Positions 1-9,343 of a stretch of DNA of 64,000 bases are shown piece by piece. The DNA is taken from positions 433,462-497,461 of the forward strand of contig LSRX01000071.1 in NCBI GenBank assembly GCA_001939145.1, in the 5' to 3' direction. The notes under the pieces are model-generated. The model saw only the letters and a program-made list of their open reading frames with translations, did not search any database and had not been told where the DNA came from. Position 1 is the first letter of the stretch. Every line of letters starts with the position of its first letter. The stretch comes from Symbiodinium microadriaticum (taxonomy: Eukaryota > Sar > Dinophyceae > Suessiales > Symbiodiniaceae). Made by a program: the position numbers and the translations under genes.

Positions 1-696
1 AAAAAAAAAAGCCCCCCAAAAAAAATCCACCCAAGTTGTGGTGCACCCTCCCCAGGCTCGTTTACAACTCATACAGCAACGAGACTGAGCTGAACCGAGT
101 AGCTACTCTGAGATTTTTGGGTCTTGCAGCCCAAAAGCACGAAGGGGAACCACTAGTCACTTGTCCTTACTAGGAGTTTCCGGAGCTTTACGTAAAGAGG
201 CCCCACCCCGCGAAAAATTAAGATCAGTCACATGGGAGTTGCAGACAATGCAGGACCGTGGTATAAAACCCTAAGTCGTGGTCTCCTTTAAAGAACGACG
301 CCACAACCCTATAGCCCCTAAGCCGATTAAGCAGTAAATTCCTGGAGCTCCCCAGTCACAAACTGGGGGATTTCTCATCCGTATAACCCCCTACCCCCTC
401 CCAAAAAAGACACAGCGACGCCCATGTCTCTTCACTCGAGGCCGAGTAGACATCCGACATAGCGGTGGAGCGAAAGCATCGAAAGAGGACCCGCTGTTGA
501 AGGATGAAGGGTTTAAGGTTTTACGGGTTCCTTAATCAAAGGGATCGAGAGAGTTTAGGATTTAGGGTTTCAGGCCGGGGTTTTGAAGTTTTGGATTGGG
601 GGTCGGTGGTTCGGGTTCAGGCTTTGGGGTTAGGGTTTTGAGGCTGTGGGTGAGGGTTCAGGCTTGAGGGGCTGTAGCGGTTCAAGTATTGTGGTG
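1..696. other. Non-genic leader region with TTTAGGG-like tract
   Basis: I see no convincing gene here. The window opens with an A-run and a C-run. From about 548 to 660 there is a degenerate TTTAGGG-like tract on the + strand. The remainder is unassigned low-copy sequence. Confidence 0.6.
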
Positions 697-803
697 CTGT
701 GGATGATATAAATCCTGCATTACCTGAAGGACCCTAAACTATGCGAATTATGGCAATGGCATCTTCCTGATGATCGGTAATGCAGGATTTGCATCATCAG
801 CCG
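697..803. mobile_element. Palindromic MITE-like element, family B, copy 1
   Basis: The element begins near TGGATGATATAAATCCTGCA and ends with the inverted form TGCAGGATTTGCATCATCA, giving terminal inverted repeats of about 20 bp. The interior includes GGACCCTAAACTATG, shared with the other family B copies (11973, 13096, 27936, 39736, 52573, 55975). There is no coding capacity, so it would be non-autonomous. Confidence 0.75.
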
Positions 804-1250
804 TACCACCAATGATGGTTATGGAAGCACAGAGAAGGATAAGGCAGCGAACAAGACGAGAAGAACTGATCAGCACTTATTACTGGTAATACTATGAAAT
901 CAGACCGGAGCAACTGTTTTTTTGCATAGATGTGGGATGGCGTGTCGGACTCTCAAGCTTTGTAGGGTTTAGGCTGCGTAACTTTGTGTTGATGTGCAGG
1001 TGTTGTGCTACGTGTAGTCAAGGTAGGTGTCAAAGCATGCTTTACATAGGCATCATGCCTATCGTTATGCACCTTGAGACTAGCAAGGTGGTCTCCATTG
1101 ACAGGCAGAGAGACAAGCAGATCCTAAATAGTATCCTAAACCCTAAACCCCAAACCCTAAACCCCAAAGCCTAAACCCTAAATCCCGAACCCTAAACCCC
1201 AAACCCTAAACTCTACTAGGCCGTAGCCAAGAGTTTGTCCTGCACGGCAG
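804..1250. other. Non-genic sequence plus CCCTAAA cluster
   Basis: An 80-codon ORF at 932-1174 has no recognisable features, and its end runs into CCCTAAA repeats (1131-1210), so I do not call it a gene. Nothing else was identified. Confidence 0.5.
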
Positions 1251-1395
1251 CTTAAGGGGCAATAAGAAGGACCCCTAGAAGGGACCCCTAATCATAATAC
1301 CCTATATAACCCTTATATACCCCTTATAGAGTCTCATGAAGCCCCAAAAAAACCCCAAGGGTCCCCTTTAAGGGTCTTGCCACCCTAAACCCCAA
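1251..1395. repeat. Dispersed repeat, family K, copy 1
   Basis: The stretch runs from TAAGGGGCAATAAGAAGGAC to AAGGGTCCCCTTTAAGGGTC. It recurs at 3090-3225 with about the same order of blocks: GACCCCTAATC, ATACCCTA, AGTCTCAT, AAGGGTCC. A shorter version is at 63895-63980. It is followed by CCCTAAA arrays, so it may be a subtelomere-like composite repeat. Confidence 0.6.
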
Positions 1396-2010
1396 GGGTC
1401 CTTTTAAGGGTCTCTCCTTTAGTCCCGTGAGCCTTAACCCTAAACCCTAACCCCTAAACCCTGAACCCTAGGGTCCCTTTTAAGGGTCTCTCCTTGAGTG
1501 CCTTGACCCTAAACCCTAAACCCTAAACCCCTAAACCCTAAACCCCTAAACCCTAAACCCCAAGGGTCCCTTTTCAGGGTCTGTCCTTGAGTTTCCCTTC
1601 AGCAGCTCGATCCTTTGGCCCCTGGCAGGACACGGACCCTCCGTGTGACAGCCTCAGCACAGAGAGGTTTGCTGACCTTGGGCTTCTGTCAGTCCTGCTT
1701 AAATTGGTAGGGCTTAGGGTTTAAGGTTTAGGGTTTAGGGTTTAAGGTGTAGGGTTTAAGGTTTAGGGTTTAAGGCTTGGCACCCTGCTCTTTTGAGTGC
1801 AGTTCACGTGAAAGTAGAGAATTTTCCCAAACACTGCGTTGAACCGTTAAACGCAAAAAACCTTCAAACATGCGAGCATTGCGGACATGATGGGTGGTAA
1901 CAAGCCAGAGTATAGAAGCCTGAAACATTACGAATTTTATTCATAGCTCCATTATCAGGTACCCCAAAACCCGACTCTAATGATTAAGGTCTCTAATTAA
2001 TAAGTTTATT
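1396..2010. repeat. Telomere-like heptamer tracts, both orientations
   Basis: CCCTAAA-type repeats fill 1435-1565, interrupted by AGGGTCCCTTTTAAGGGTCT blocks that recur about 100 bp apart. The opposite orientation (TTTAGGG) appears at 1707-1775. No gene was seen. Confidence 0.7.
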
Positions 2011-3089
2011 AAACCCTTATGAAAATCTTACAGGATGCTTTGAAGGAATCTTTTGAAGAGCCCCTAGCCCTATGTTATATTGGCTGCACAGGACGTAGCA
2101 GTAGCCCAACCTTGAGATTTCAGCGGCGCGAGAAGCTCTTGGAGAGTGCGGCAGGTCGCAGGCTTCGGTTTACCAACCCGTTGACAGAAAGCGTTTGGAG
2201 TCTTTGAATCCTAGACCCTAAGCCCTGTAAAGCCTAAGCCCTAAGCCTTATATATCCTAAACCCTACACCCTAAACCCTAAGCCCTAAGCCCTAAGCCCT
2301 AAAGCCTAAGCCCTTAAACCCCAAGCCCAAAGCCCTATAAAGCCTATAAGCCCTAAAGCCCCAAACCCCAAACCCTAAACCCTAAACCCTAAACCCCAAG
2401 CATATAAAGCCTAAGGCCTAAGCCCCAAACTTTAAACTCGAACGTTAGGTTGGGCCTGCCTTCCTCCTGGAACCTCCTTGGAGGACGCAGGTCCGGCGCA
2501 GGCGAGGAGTCGTGGTGTTTTGGGGTTGTGGGGTCTGAGGTTCAGGGTTTAGGGTTTAGTTCACGGCTTAGGGTTTAGATGCTTTGAGGCTTCCATAGAG
2601 GTTTAGACTTCATCTTTACACCCCCCCCCAAAAAAAAAATATATAAATAATAATAATAAATAAAACTGCGTTCTAATAGCTTGTACAGGAAATCTTGCCC
2701 CATTAAAGCCCTAAACCCATTAAACCCCTAAACGCCCAAACCCTAAACCCCTAAACTTCAAAACCCCTAAACCCCTCAACCCAAGAGTCTTGGCCCTGCT
2801 GTCAAGCGAGGAGCTACCTAGACCCCTGAAACCCCGAAAGCACCCGAGAACGTGTCCCTGAAGCCCTTGGCGGTTTCGGGTTTAGGGTTAAGGGTTTAGG
2901 GTTAGGGCTTACATCTCCAAAAGTAGATAGAAATAATGGCCTAGGACTTACAAAATTTAAGTTACACAATTTCGGAGTCCAGGTAGGGGTTTAAGGTCTA
3001 GGTTTAGGGGGATTCAGGGCCGAAACGCTACAGCCATAAGTCCTTATCCGTTCACGGCTTTGGGTTTACGGTTCAGCCCGGAGCCCAAT
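2011..3089. repeat. Degenerate telomere-like repeats with unique spacers
   Basis: Heptamers such as CCTAAGC, CCTAAAC and CCCAAAC run from about 2205 to 2440 on one strand. TTTAGGG forms appear at 2535-2575 and 2880-2910, and CCCTAAA again at 2700-2780. A C-run and A-run sit near 2622-2639, next to an AT-rich patch. A 62-codon ORF at 2019-2207 has no supporting features. Confidence 0.65.
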
Positions 3090-3225
3090 TTAAGGGGCAA
3101 TAGGAGGGATCCCTAGAAGGGACCCCTAATCCTAATACCCTAATTAACCCTTATAGTCTCATAAAGCCCCTATATAACGCCAAGGGTCCCTTTAAGGGTC
3201 TCTCCTTTAGTCCCTTGACCAATCA
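3090..3225. repeat. Dispersed repeat, family K, copy 2
   Basis: This is a second copy of the composite repeat at 1251. It shares the AAGGGGCAATA start, the AGAAGGGACCCCTAATC block and the closing CCCTTTAAGGGTCTCTCC. Confidence 0.6.
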
Positions 3226-3311
3226 AGCCTTCAACCAGGGGCAGCGTGGCGGTTCGACAGCAAGTGGCAGGAGCGCCCCCGGGGAGCCGGATCCAATCTA
3301 CCCCAGAGAGC

Positions 3312-3412
3312 CCTGATTTAGGGTTTAGGGTTTAGGGTGTAGGGTTTAGGGTTTAGGGCTTAGGGTTTAGGGTTTAGGGCTTAGGGTTTAGGGTTTAGGG
3401 TTTAGGGCCCTA
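3312..3412 (+). repeat. Nearly perfect TTTAGGG tract
   Basis: About 14 consecutive heptamers of TTTAGGG occur with occasional CTTAGGG and TGTAGGG variants. This is one of the cleanest interstitial telomere-type tracts in the window. TTTAGGG is the plant-type telomere repeat reported for dinoflagellates. A true chromosome end is excluded because non-telomeric DNA continues on both sides. Confidence 0.8.
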
Positions 3413-3841
3413 TGTACTTACATTGCAGATGGTAGGGTTTCGGTAGTAAGAATTACTCCTATTCTGGTTTGGGTAAGTATCCCCCATTTCGATACATAGG
3501 ATCCTTTTGGGCAATTCTGCAGTAGACCGTTTGAGGAGCAGGGCTTATGGCAGCATCGTCGGGTTCAACAGGGCCTTTTCAACAGGCGAAGACTCTCTCT
3601 GTCCATCTTCGCTTTAGCACACTGCGCCCAATGAACCCGAAGCTCGAAATCCATGACCCTCGAAGCCTTTTTCGACTAACATGCGAAGTAGGGTTCCAAG
3701 GGCTTAGATGCTGTTTCGGATTCGCGTCGGATGTCCGAGTCCCACAAGCCCTACAAGCCCTCAACTCTGGCTCTAGTGTAGGGGCCTTAATTAATAGGGT
3801 TAGAATAGGGTTCAGGGTCTACTATACTATAATCATAATAC
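3413..3841. other. Low-copy region with unsupported ORF
   Basis: A 99-codon ORF lies at 3547-3846 on the + strand. It shows no recognised domain, and its final residues are encoded by repeat sequence. It could be an exon, but I cannot support a product. Confidence 0.3.
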
Positions 3842-3942
3842 CCTAAGGCTCATGGGCCCTCAAACTGAAAGAAGACTGAGAACCCAGGATCCTAACTAGG
3901 AGGTACCGGGCCCTGTTTAGGAGGTTCCTTACAGCCTTAAGG
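3842..3942 (-). mobile_element. MITE-like element, family D, copy 1
   Basis: This is a reverse-orientation copy. It starts CTAAGGCTCATGGGCCCTCA and ends with GTTCCTTACAGCCTTAAGG. The family is strongly conserved (compare 17887, 25379, 27276, 34823, 52995, 62839). The ends CCTTAAGGCT and AGCCTTAGG form short inverted termini. No ORF. Confidence 0.8.
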
Positions 3943-4049
3943 TAAGTAACCCCCAGAACCCTATTCGAATTATTGAGGCCCCTACGTTAAACGCCGAATC
4001 CTCGAAGTTGGACCCTGAACTGTTCATGTATTGCAAAGGTTCGAATATA

Positions 4050-4435
4050 GGGTTTAGGGTTAGGGTTTAGGGTTTAGGGTTTCTGTACGAGGCGGTCCTC
4101 ATCAGCCTTTACCCACAAGATGCACACTGGAGCCTGTAGGTACGGCTTACCTGCATCCCCAAACTCTGCAAAACGGTAGGTTAGCACCCCTTGAACGTGG
4201 GGTAGAAGACCGAAAAACCCTAAACCCTAAACCCTAATGAACGTGGGGTAGAAGACCGAAAAACCCTAAACCCCTAAACCCTAAACCCCTAAACCCTAAA
4301 CCCCTAAACCCCTAAACCCTTATAAACCCTAAACCCCTAAACCCCAAAACCCTAAGCCCTAAACCCTAAACCTTAAACCCCTATAGACCCCTAAACCCCT
4401 AAACCCCTAAACCCCTCAACCCGAAAACAGCACGA
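4050..4435. repeat. Telomere-like tract with 47-bp tandem duplication
   Basis: TTTAGGG lies at 4050-4082, then CCCTAAA-type repeats from 4210 to 4420. Within it TGAACGTGGGGTAGAAGACC occurs twice, 47 bp apart (about 4192 and 4239), each copy running into CGAAAAACCCTAAA. This is a local tandem duplication carrying unique sequence along with heptamers. Confidence 0.75.
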
Positions 4436-4510
4436 GGATGTCATGGGGCTTGCCTGCGGGGGCACGAACTCAGGTGTAACCGCCGGCTGCCACTCCCAAA
4501 CCTACCTTCG

Positions 4511-4582
4511 GTTAGTAGGGAATGGAAGAATGGTAGTAATGGTACCTATAATAGTTCCCATTCCTCCATTCCCTACCAACCA
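4511..4582. repeat. Short perfect-stem hairpin
   Basis: GGTTAGTAGGGAATGGAAGA on the left pairs with CCTCCATTCCCTACCAACC on the right, around a 25-30 base loop. It resembles a very short MITE or foldback remnant. Confidence 0.6.
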
Positions 4583-5508
4583 AAGGTAAGCAAAGGGTCC
4601 AATAAAGTCCAGAGTTCCTTTAAGGAATACTTTTTAAGGGTTTAGGGCTTTGGGGTCCTTTTTATATAAGGGATTCTGAAGTACCGATATAGTAGAATGT
4701 AGGGTTTCTATATTAGGAATTACTATGATGATTTAGGGAAGTGTCCCCCATAACTGTACATAGGACCCTTTGGGACTCAAATCCGAAGTCTCACCTAACG
4801 AGCGTTCCCAGGCAATTAGGGGCCTACCCTAACCACAAGGAAACCTACCTTTTCAGGACTTTAGTAGGAAATCCGAATATGGAGGCCCCCCCAAACGGAG
4901 GTTTTTGTGCGGTTAGGGCTTATAGGGCTTAGGGATTGTAGGGCTCAGGGATAAGCCTGGCTCAAACCTTCCATTAAGCTTGTGAAGCCATCGGCCGCGC
5001 CCCTACCCTCCACCCCTCGGTCGTGAACCCTGCGCCTTGCGAGATTTAGGGTTTAGGGGTTTAGGGTTTAGGGTTGAGGGCTGAGGGTTTACTTTTTGTT
5101 CGAGTACACTTCCGTCTGCTGGAATCAAACCTCCCTGGCAGTTGGTATCCAAACCTCAGATTTAGGGACAATGGAGGAGCCTCAACAGTCAGAACAGGAT
5201 TCTATTTCATTATCTTTCTTGGTTACATCAGCAAGACCGTGAAGTGGATATGACTACGACGTAAAGTATCATGTGGTGTTTCGGTGAATGCCAACACAAC
5301 CATGTCCTGCAACCGAAACCCGATGTAACCCGAACGCCCTAAACCCTAAACCCTAAACCTACCATTCGTAGCTTTGAGCTGCTTGCTTCGATTTGTCGCC
5401 GCGCCCCCCGGTTCTTGCGGGCAGATGACTGAAGCTCATGTAAAACAAGCAAAAGCTTCTGCTTTTGGGTACCGTAACCCTAAGCCCTAAACCCAGGCCC
5501 TAAACCCT
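4583..5508. other. Non-genic region with scattered heptamers
   Basis: TTTAGGG-like runs occur at 5045-5090 and CCCTAAA at 5337-5362. A 63-codon ORF at 4741-4932 ends in heptamer sequence and is not supported. No gene seen. Confidence 0.5.
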
Positions 5509-5660
5509 AGACCTTAAACCGAAGCCCTAAACCCTAAACCCTAAACCGAAGCCCTAAACCCTAAACCGGAGCCCTAAACCCTAAACCGGAGCCCTAAACC
5601 CTAAACCCTGAACGGAAGCCTTAAACCCTAAACCTTAAACCTTAAACCCTAAACCGAAGC
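5509..5660 (+). repeat. Higher-order repeat built from telomere heptamers
   Basis: A 21-bp composite unit, CCCTAAACCCTAAACCGGAG or CCGAAG, repeats about six times with small changes. It is three heptamers in which the third has diverged to ACCGGAG or ACCGAAG. This indicates tandem amplification of a variant block rather than telomerase-type addition. Confidence 0.7.
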
Positions 5661-6225
5661 CCTGGAGTCGAAGCCCTCAACTCCAAGTTTAGGGTTTAGG
5701 GTTTAAGGTTTAGGGTTTAGGGTTTAGGGTTTAAGGTTTAGGGTTTAGGGTTTAGGGTTTAGGTTTTAGGGTTTAAGGCTTTAAGGTTTAGGGTTTAGGC
5801 TCAACGGCTAAGCCCTCCACCCCGAAGCTAAGCCTTACCTCTACCCTAAAACCCTAAGCCCTGAACCCTAGACCCTAAAGCCCTAAACCCTAAACCCTAA
5901 ACAAACAGGCCCCTAAACTTAAACTCTACACGGAGCCCTAGAACCCGAAGCTCTACCGGCGGACCTCGCCATGTGGCCGGCGCCTGGGCACCAAGCGCCC
6001 TACCGGCCAGGACCGGGCTTCTTTGACAGTATAATTAGGGGTTTAGGGTTGAGGGTTAAGGGTTTAAGGTTTATAGGGTTTAAGGTGCAGGGTTTAGGGT
6101 TTAGGATTTAGGGTTTAGGGTTAGGGTTTAGGTTTTAGGGTTTAGTGTTTAGGTTTTAGGGCTTAAAACTTAAGATGTAGGGTTTAGGTTCTACAACCCT
6201 AAGGACCCTAAGGGTTTAGGGTTCA
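5661..6225. repeat. Telomere-like tracts with strand switch
   Basis: TTTAGGG repeats at 5690-5800 follow directly after CCCTAAA repeats, so the orientation inverts near 5685. CCCTAAA forms return at 5840-5905, then TTTAGGG at 6040-6190. No gene was found. Confidence 0.7.
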
Positions 6226-6350
6226 GGATTCTATACATTAAAGACGACATGAACGCTGAAAGGGTCTGAGGTTCATGTTCCATAGTGGGGATTCATAGTG
6301 TAGGGTATAGGGCCCCTAGTTTTAAGGGTCTTGAACCCTAAAGCTCGAGT
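6226..6350. mobile_element. Diverged MITE, family A
   Basis: This is a degenerate match to family A: TTAAAGACGACATGAACG at the left, GGGGATTCATAGTGTAGGG inside and TTTTAAGGGTCTTGAACCC at the right. Compare the better copies at 8851, 13185 and 15688. Confidence 0.45.
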
Positions 6351-6470
6351 ACCTGATCCGCATATACTCCGCCAAAAATTAACCTAGCTAGCTACCAAGT
6401 ACCTTGTCGTTGGGTCCTTTGGACCCTGAGGGCAAGAGCTACACTTAAGGGCTATGGGTTTAGGGAGTTT

Positions 6471-6617
6471 AGGGGTTCTTGTTAAGGAGGTTATCTTAAG
6501 TTCCATTATGATACTCAAGGGGTTTATAGGGTTTAGGGAATTTAAGTTATCATAATGAGGGAACCGTATTATTCACTATAAATCCCCTTTTATGATACCT
6601 TGAACAAAGCTCCTTAA
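6471..6617. mobile_element. Palindromic element, family G, copy 1
   Basis: GGGGTTCTTGTTAAGGAGGT at the left mirrors AAAGCTCCTTAACAAATG at the right. A related copy with GGGTTCTTGTTAAGGGATCT is at 46127-46245. Both contain a central TATGATA or TATGGTA palindromic segment. There is a CCCTAAA-like insert in the middle. Confidence 0.55.
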
Positions 6618-7370
6618 CAAATGCTCAGAGGAGGTGCACCCACACCGGGACAGCCGCCGTGGGGGCCCCCAGTCCGCTTTCGTTGGCCCGTTTGTATTCC
6701 TATGATTCCCCAAAGGGTCCTATGTACGGCTATGGGGGATACATTCCTGGATCATGTCAGTAATTCCTAGAATAGAAACCCTACACTCTACTATATTGGT
6801 GCATGGCACCCTTGCGTCTTAAGACTCCAAGGTGGCAATCAAACATAGGGTGCTTGGTATGGTTCGAAAAGCACTTACGCTTTGAGGCTTCGGGGTTTTC
6901 TATTGCACTTATTAGGGGCGCTGTTTGGCTGAGTGGATTTTGCGTGAAATTTTGTATGTTTGAAATTTGTTTCTACGCCATTGTCTTGCGCAGCGACATG
7001 TGTTCAGCATGATGTGCCATTCACGGTGGGAGAAGCTTGCTGAGTAGGTTGGGTAACATGATCGCCGAACCTGACTGTCCAACAACGTGCTGAGTTGACA
7101 ACGGTAGAAGGTTTCTTGGAGGACTTTCGCTCTCTTTCGCAATGCAGCCGGTCATGTAGAAGGATGCCACCCGTCGATTATTCTTGCTGCTTGCAGCGCC
7201 CAAAAGACTGTTGAGAAATCGACAGCCTGCCTTTGGGGCTGGTGCTGCATCGTTTCAACCACTGTTGTGCCAGTACTCTGTGGGCTGCATACTGCATACC
7301 GGTAACGATCGCGAACCATTCTTTCCGAAGTTTCAGACTCAAATGTCGACGAGCCAAGCAAGGGTTCATG
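6618..7370. other. Low-repeat region, no assignable gene
   Basis: This is one of the few stretches free of heptamers. Several overlapping ORFs of 60-94 codons occur on both strands (for example 7184-7468 + and 7178-7426 -). None shows a domain or a codon pattern I trust. Confidence 0.3.
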
Positions 7371-7374
7371 CAGT

Positions 7375-7645
7375 GTCTTCGGTGAAATTTTGCTTCGTGG
7401 ATTTTCGTTTCGCTCCCCAGCGACACGGTGCGTGGATTTTGTTTTGGTCCTCGTGGATTTTTGCGTGAAGTTTCGGTGAAAAATCGTAAAGACTACAAAC
7501 GCCTCTTATAAAAATCCGCGCAAAATCCACGCCAAAATCCGCGCAACTCCTAAACAGTTGCTGGACACCACGCCACATCAAAATCCGCGCAGAAATCCAC
7601 GCCGCAGAAATTCCACCGACAGAAAATCCGCGCCACCATCCACGT
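7375..7645. repeat. Inverted cluster of GTGGATTTT / AAAATCCGCG units
   Basis: At least three CGTGGATTTT units lie between about 7397 and 7462, and about six reverse-complement units (AAAATCCGCGC or AAATCCACGCC) between about 7510 and 7635. A lone GTGGATTTTGCGTG sits near 6928. The arrangement would fold into a long imperfect hairpin. The 96-codon minus ORF across it is probably a by-product of the repeats. Confidence 0.65.
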
Positions 7646-8217
7646 CGTCCGAGCACTCATCTATGTGTAGCTGGGCAGTGGGTTGTGAGGAAATGCTGGC
7701 CATGAAGAGAAAATCAATCCTCCGCCGGATTTAAGTTAAAAATATTGACTTTACGTGACATACCAATCTCAACTCGATGTAAGTCGTCCTCGTGTCCAAA
7801 GAAGAACCTTCAGACACGTCGTCACATGATTTCCGAAAAGCACTGGCTGCTGCCTCACATAGAAGGTATATCTGATCGTGTTGCTGCTTTGGGGCAGAAG
7901 CCCTCATTTTCGCTATTTGCTATTTAGGATGCAATTTGGCAAGCCCTTCACGTCAAGGCACTGACCCTTGGGTTTCTTATCTTTGGAAGCGCATACACAA
8001 GTTAGACAGGCCCCATCAGCTTGAAGCACAAAATGCACGGGAAAACTTCACTACACTCTTCTGGTTCCTGGCAATGATAACACTTATAGGGCTCGGAACA
8101 AATACCACCGCTATCCCAAGCTAGCCCCACTCCACTGCCGAAGTCCCTAAACCCTAAACCCTAAACCCTTCTAATTTTGAAGGCCTTAACTATGCTTGGG
8201 CTTCGTGGTTCATTTCA
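7646..8217. other. Low-copy region with short ORFs
   Basis: ORFs of 60 and 62 codons occur at 7745-7927 and 7936-8124 on the + strand, almost adjacent. The second carries a hydrophobic run (FWFLAMITLIGLG) that could be membrane-spanning. No family was recognised. The region ends in CCCTAAA repeats at 8147-8170. Confidence 0.25.
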
Positions 8218-8259
8218 GAAGCATCTTGAAAGGGTTCTTTTAGGGTTTACACGCCAGAG

Positions 8260-8745
8260 GTGGGTAGATGCCTCTACAACGGAGGAGTGTCGTGTTCTTT
8301 AGACCTCCTCAATTGTTTTACGACCGATGCCGTGGAGAAACACAAGAATGGTGCTGCCGTGACTGCTTTGGCCAGAGCCCAAGACTTTTCGGGGCTCTGC
8401 CCATCTCTTTGCGACAAGTTCTTGCGTTATGCTGAAGAGAACTTCCAGCGTGGCAATGCTGGCATCAATCTTGATGACCAGCACAGGTTATTTGGCGAGA
8501 GCAATGAACCCATCATTGATCACGATCGCTTCAGCGAAATCATTGATAACATCAGAATCGAGAATGGTGCCATTTCAGTTTCTGACGAGCTCGCCAAGTT
8601 GAGGGCAGTGGGTTACAAGGTTTCCATTGATGAATATGAGCGTTTCATTTCATACAACTGGTTCTATGAAAATCTTGCTGATTTTGATGGGCTCAGAAGT
8701 ATCTTGAAAGGGTTCTATAGGGGTTTCGGGATGTTTAGGGTTTAG
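8260..8745 (+). CDS. Unidentified protein, probable internal exon
   Basis: This is one of the longest clean non-repetitive ORFs in the window (161 codons as read from a GTG). Its composition looks like a real soluble protein, with acidic and aromatic residues evenly spread and no low complexity. The last 12 or so residues fall in heptamer-like sequence, so the true exon probably ends near 8697 at AGAA|GTATCTTG, a possible GT donor. Upstream, ACGCCAG|AGGTGGG is a possible acceptor near 8257. I do not recognise a domain. AAGCATCTTGAAAGGGTTCT upstream (about 8220) and AAGTATCTTGAAAGGGTTCT downstream (about 8697) form a direct repeat bracketing the ORF, suggesting paired intron ends or a duplicated insertion boundary. 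Confidence 0.5.
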   Translation: MGRCLYNGGVSCSLDLLNCFTTDAVEKHKNGAAVTALARAQDFSGLCPSLCDKFLRYAEENFQRGNAGINLDDQHRLFGESNEPIIDHDRFSEIIDNIRIENGAISVSDELAKLRAVGYKVSIDEYERFISYNWFYENLADFDGLRSILKGFYRGFGMFRV

Positions 8746-8850
8746 GGATGTTTGGGGTTCAGGGGCATCATGTTTATGGGATCTATGAGGGCTTCACAAG
8801 GTATCCCTAAGCGTGGTGGGTCTCAGCCTGACCATGTTGAGATTCTTCCC
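8746..8850. other. Spacer between ORF and element A
   Basis: Short spacer containing TTTAGGG-like sequence. No feature was seen. Confidence 0.5.
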
Positions 8851-8960
8851 TTTAAGGACGAAATGAACCCTAAAAGTGCTTAGGGTTCATATGCCATTAT
8901 GGGGATTCTTGGTATAAGGGTACAGGGTCCCGAGTTTTAAGGGTCTTTTGGTCCTTAAGG
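8851..8960. mobile_element. MITE family A, copy
   Basis: It starts TTTAAGGACGAAATGAACCC and ends GGTCCTTAAGG. Its termini are complementary, and the interior GGGGATTC..TATAAGGG matches other family A members (13185, 15688, 11504). It lies in intergenic sequence. Confidence 0.65.
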
Positions 8961-9100
8961 TCTAAGCGACACACAAGGATTCCGTTCAGTTCTTTGCAGG
9001 CTCTGCGTGTTTCGTTGTTGTCGGGTTCTAAGTGGGTTTCAGGGTACAGGTGCTTGGTGTAGAGATTACCGTACAGGGTGACAGCTTGAGCTTATGATAG

Positions 9101-9343
9101 CTCCACAGGAAGCAGAGGGGCATCCGCAAGAGGATGTTCTGCGACATAGGGACATCTTTGCATTTGTTTGGAAAGTGCACGGGGCTTCTTGTGGGTTCTG
9201 ATCCGGATGCGTCGGGAACCTCCACATGTTTCCGGATCTTCCAGGTGGATCCGAAACTCTGTGCACATGTCCAGGCATGCGCACGTGCTCCCAATGCTAG
9301 CATGAACTACCACAGAGGCAATCCAGGTGCCTTCAGGTTTTGA
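9101..9343 (+). CDS. Unidentified protein fragment
   Basis: The reading frame is open from just after a TAG at 9098 to the TGA near 9343, about 80 codons, with an internal Met at 9134. The composition is protein-like, with several cysteines and the segments LLVGSDPDASGTSTCF and DPKLCAHVQACARAP. The last codons (PGAFRF) may be intronic, because AATCCAG|GTGCC near 9325 could be a GT donor. The minus-strand ORFs here overlap it and are treated as shadows. No family was recognised. Confidence 0.4.
   Translation, partial: LHRKQRGIRKRMFCDIGTSLHLFGKCTGLLVGSDPDASGTSTCFRIFQVDPKLCAHVQACARAPNASMNYHRGNPGAFRF

Noticed and set aside
3312-3412. True chromosome end
   Set aside because: The tract is about 100 bp and continues into ordinary sequence on both sides; the same kind of tract recurs all over the window.
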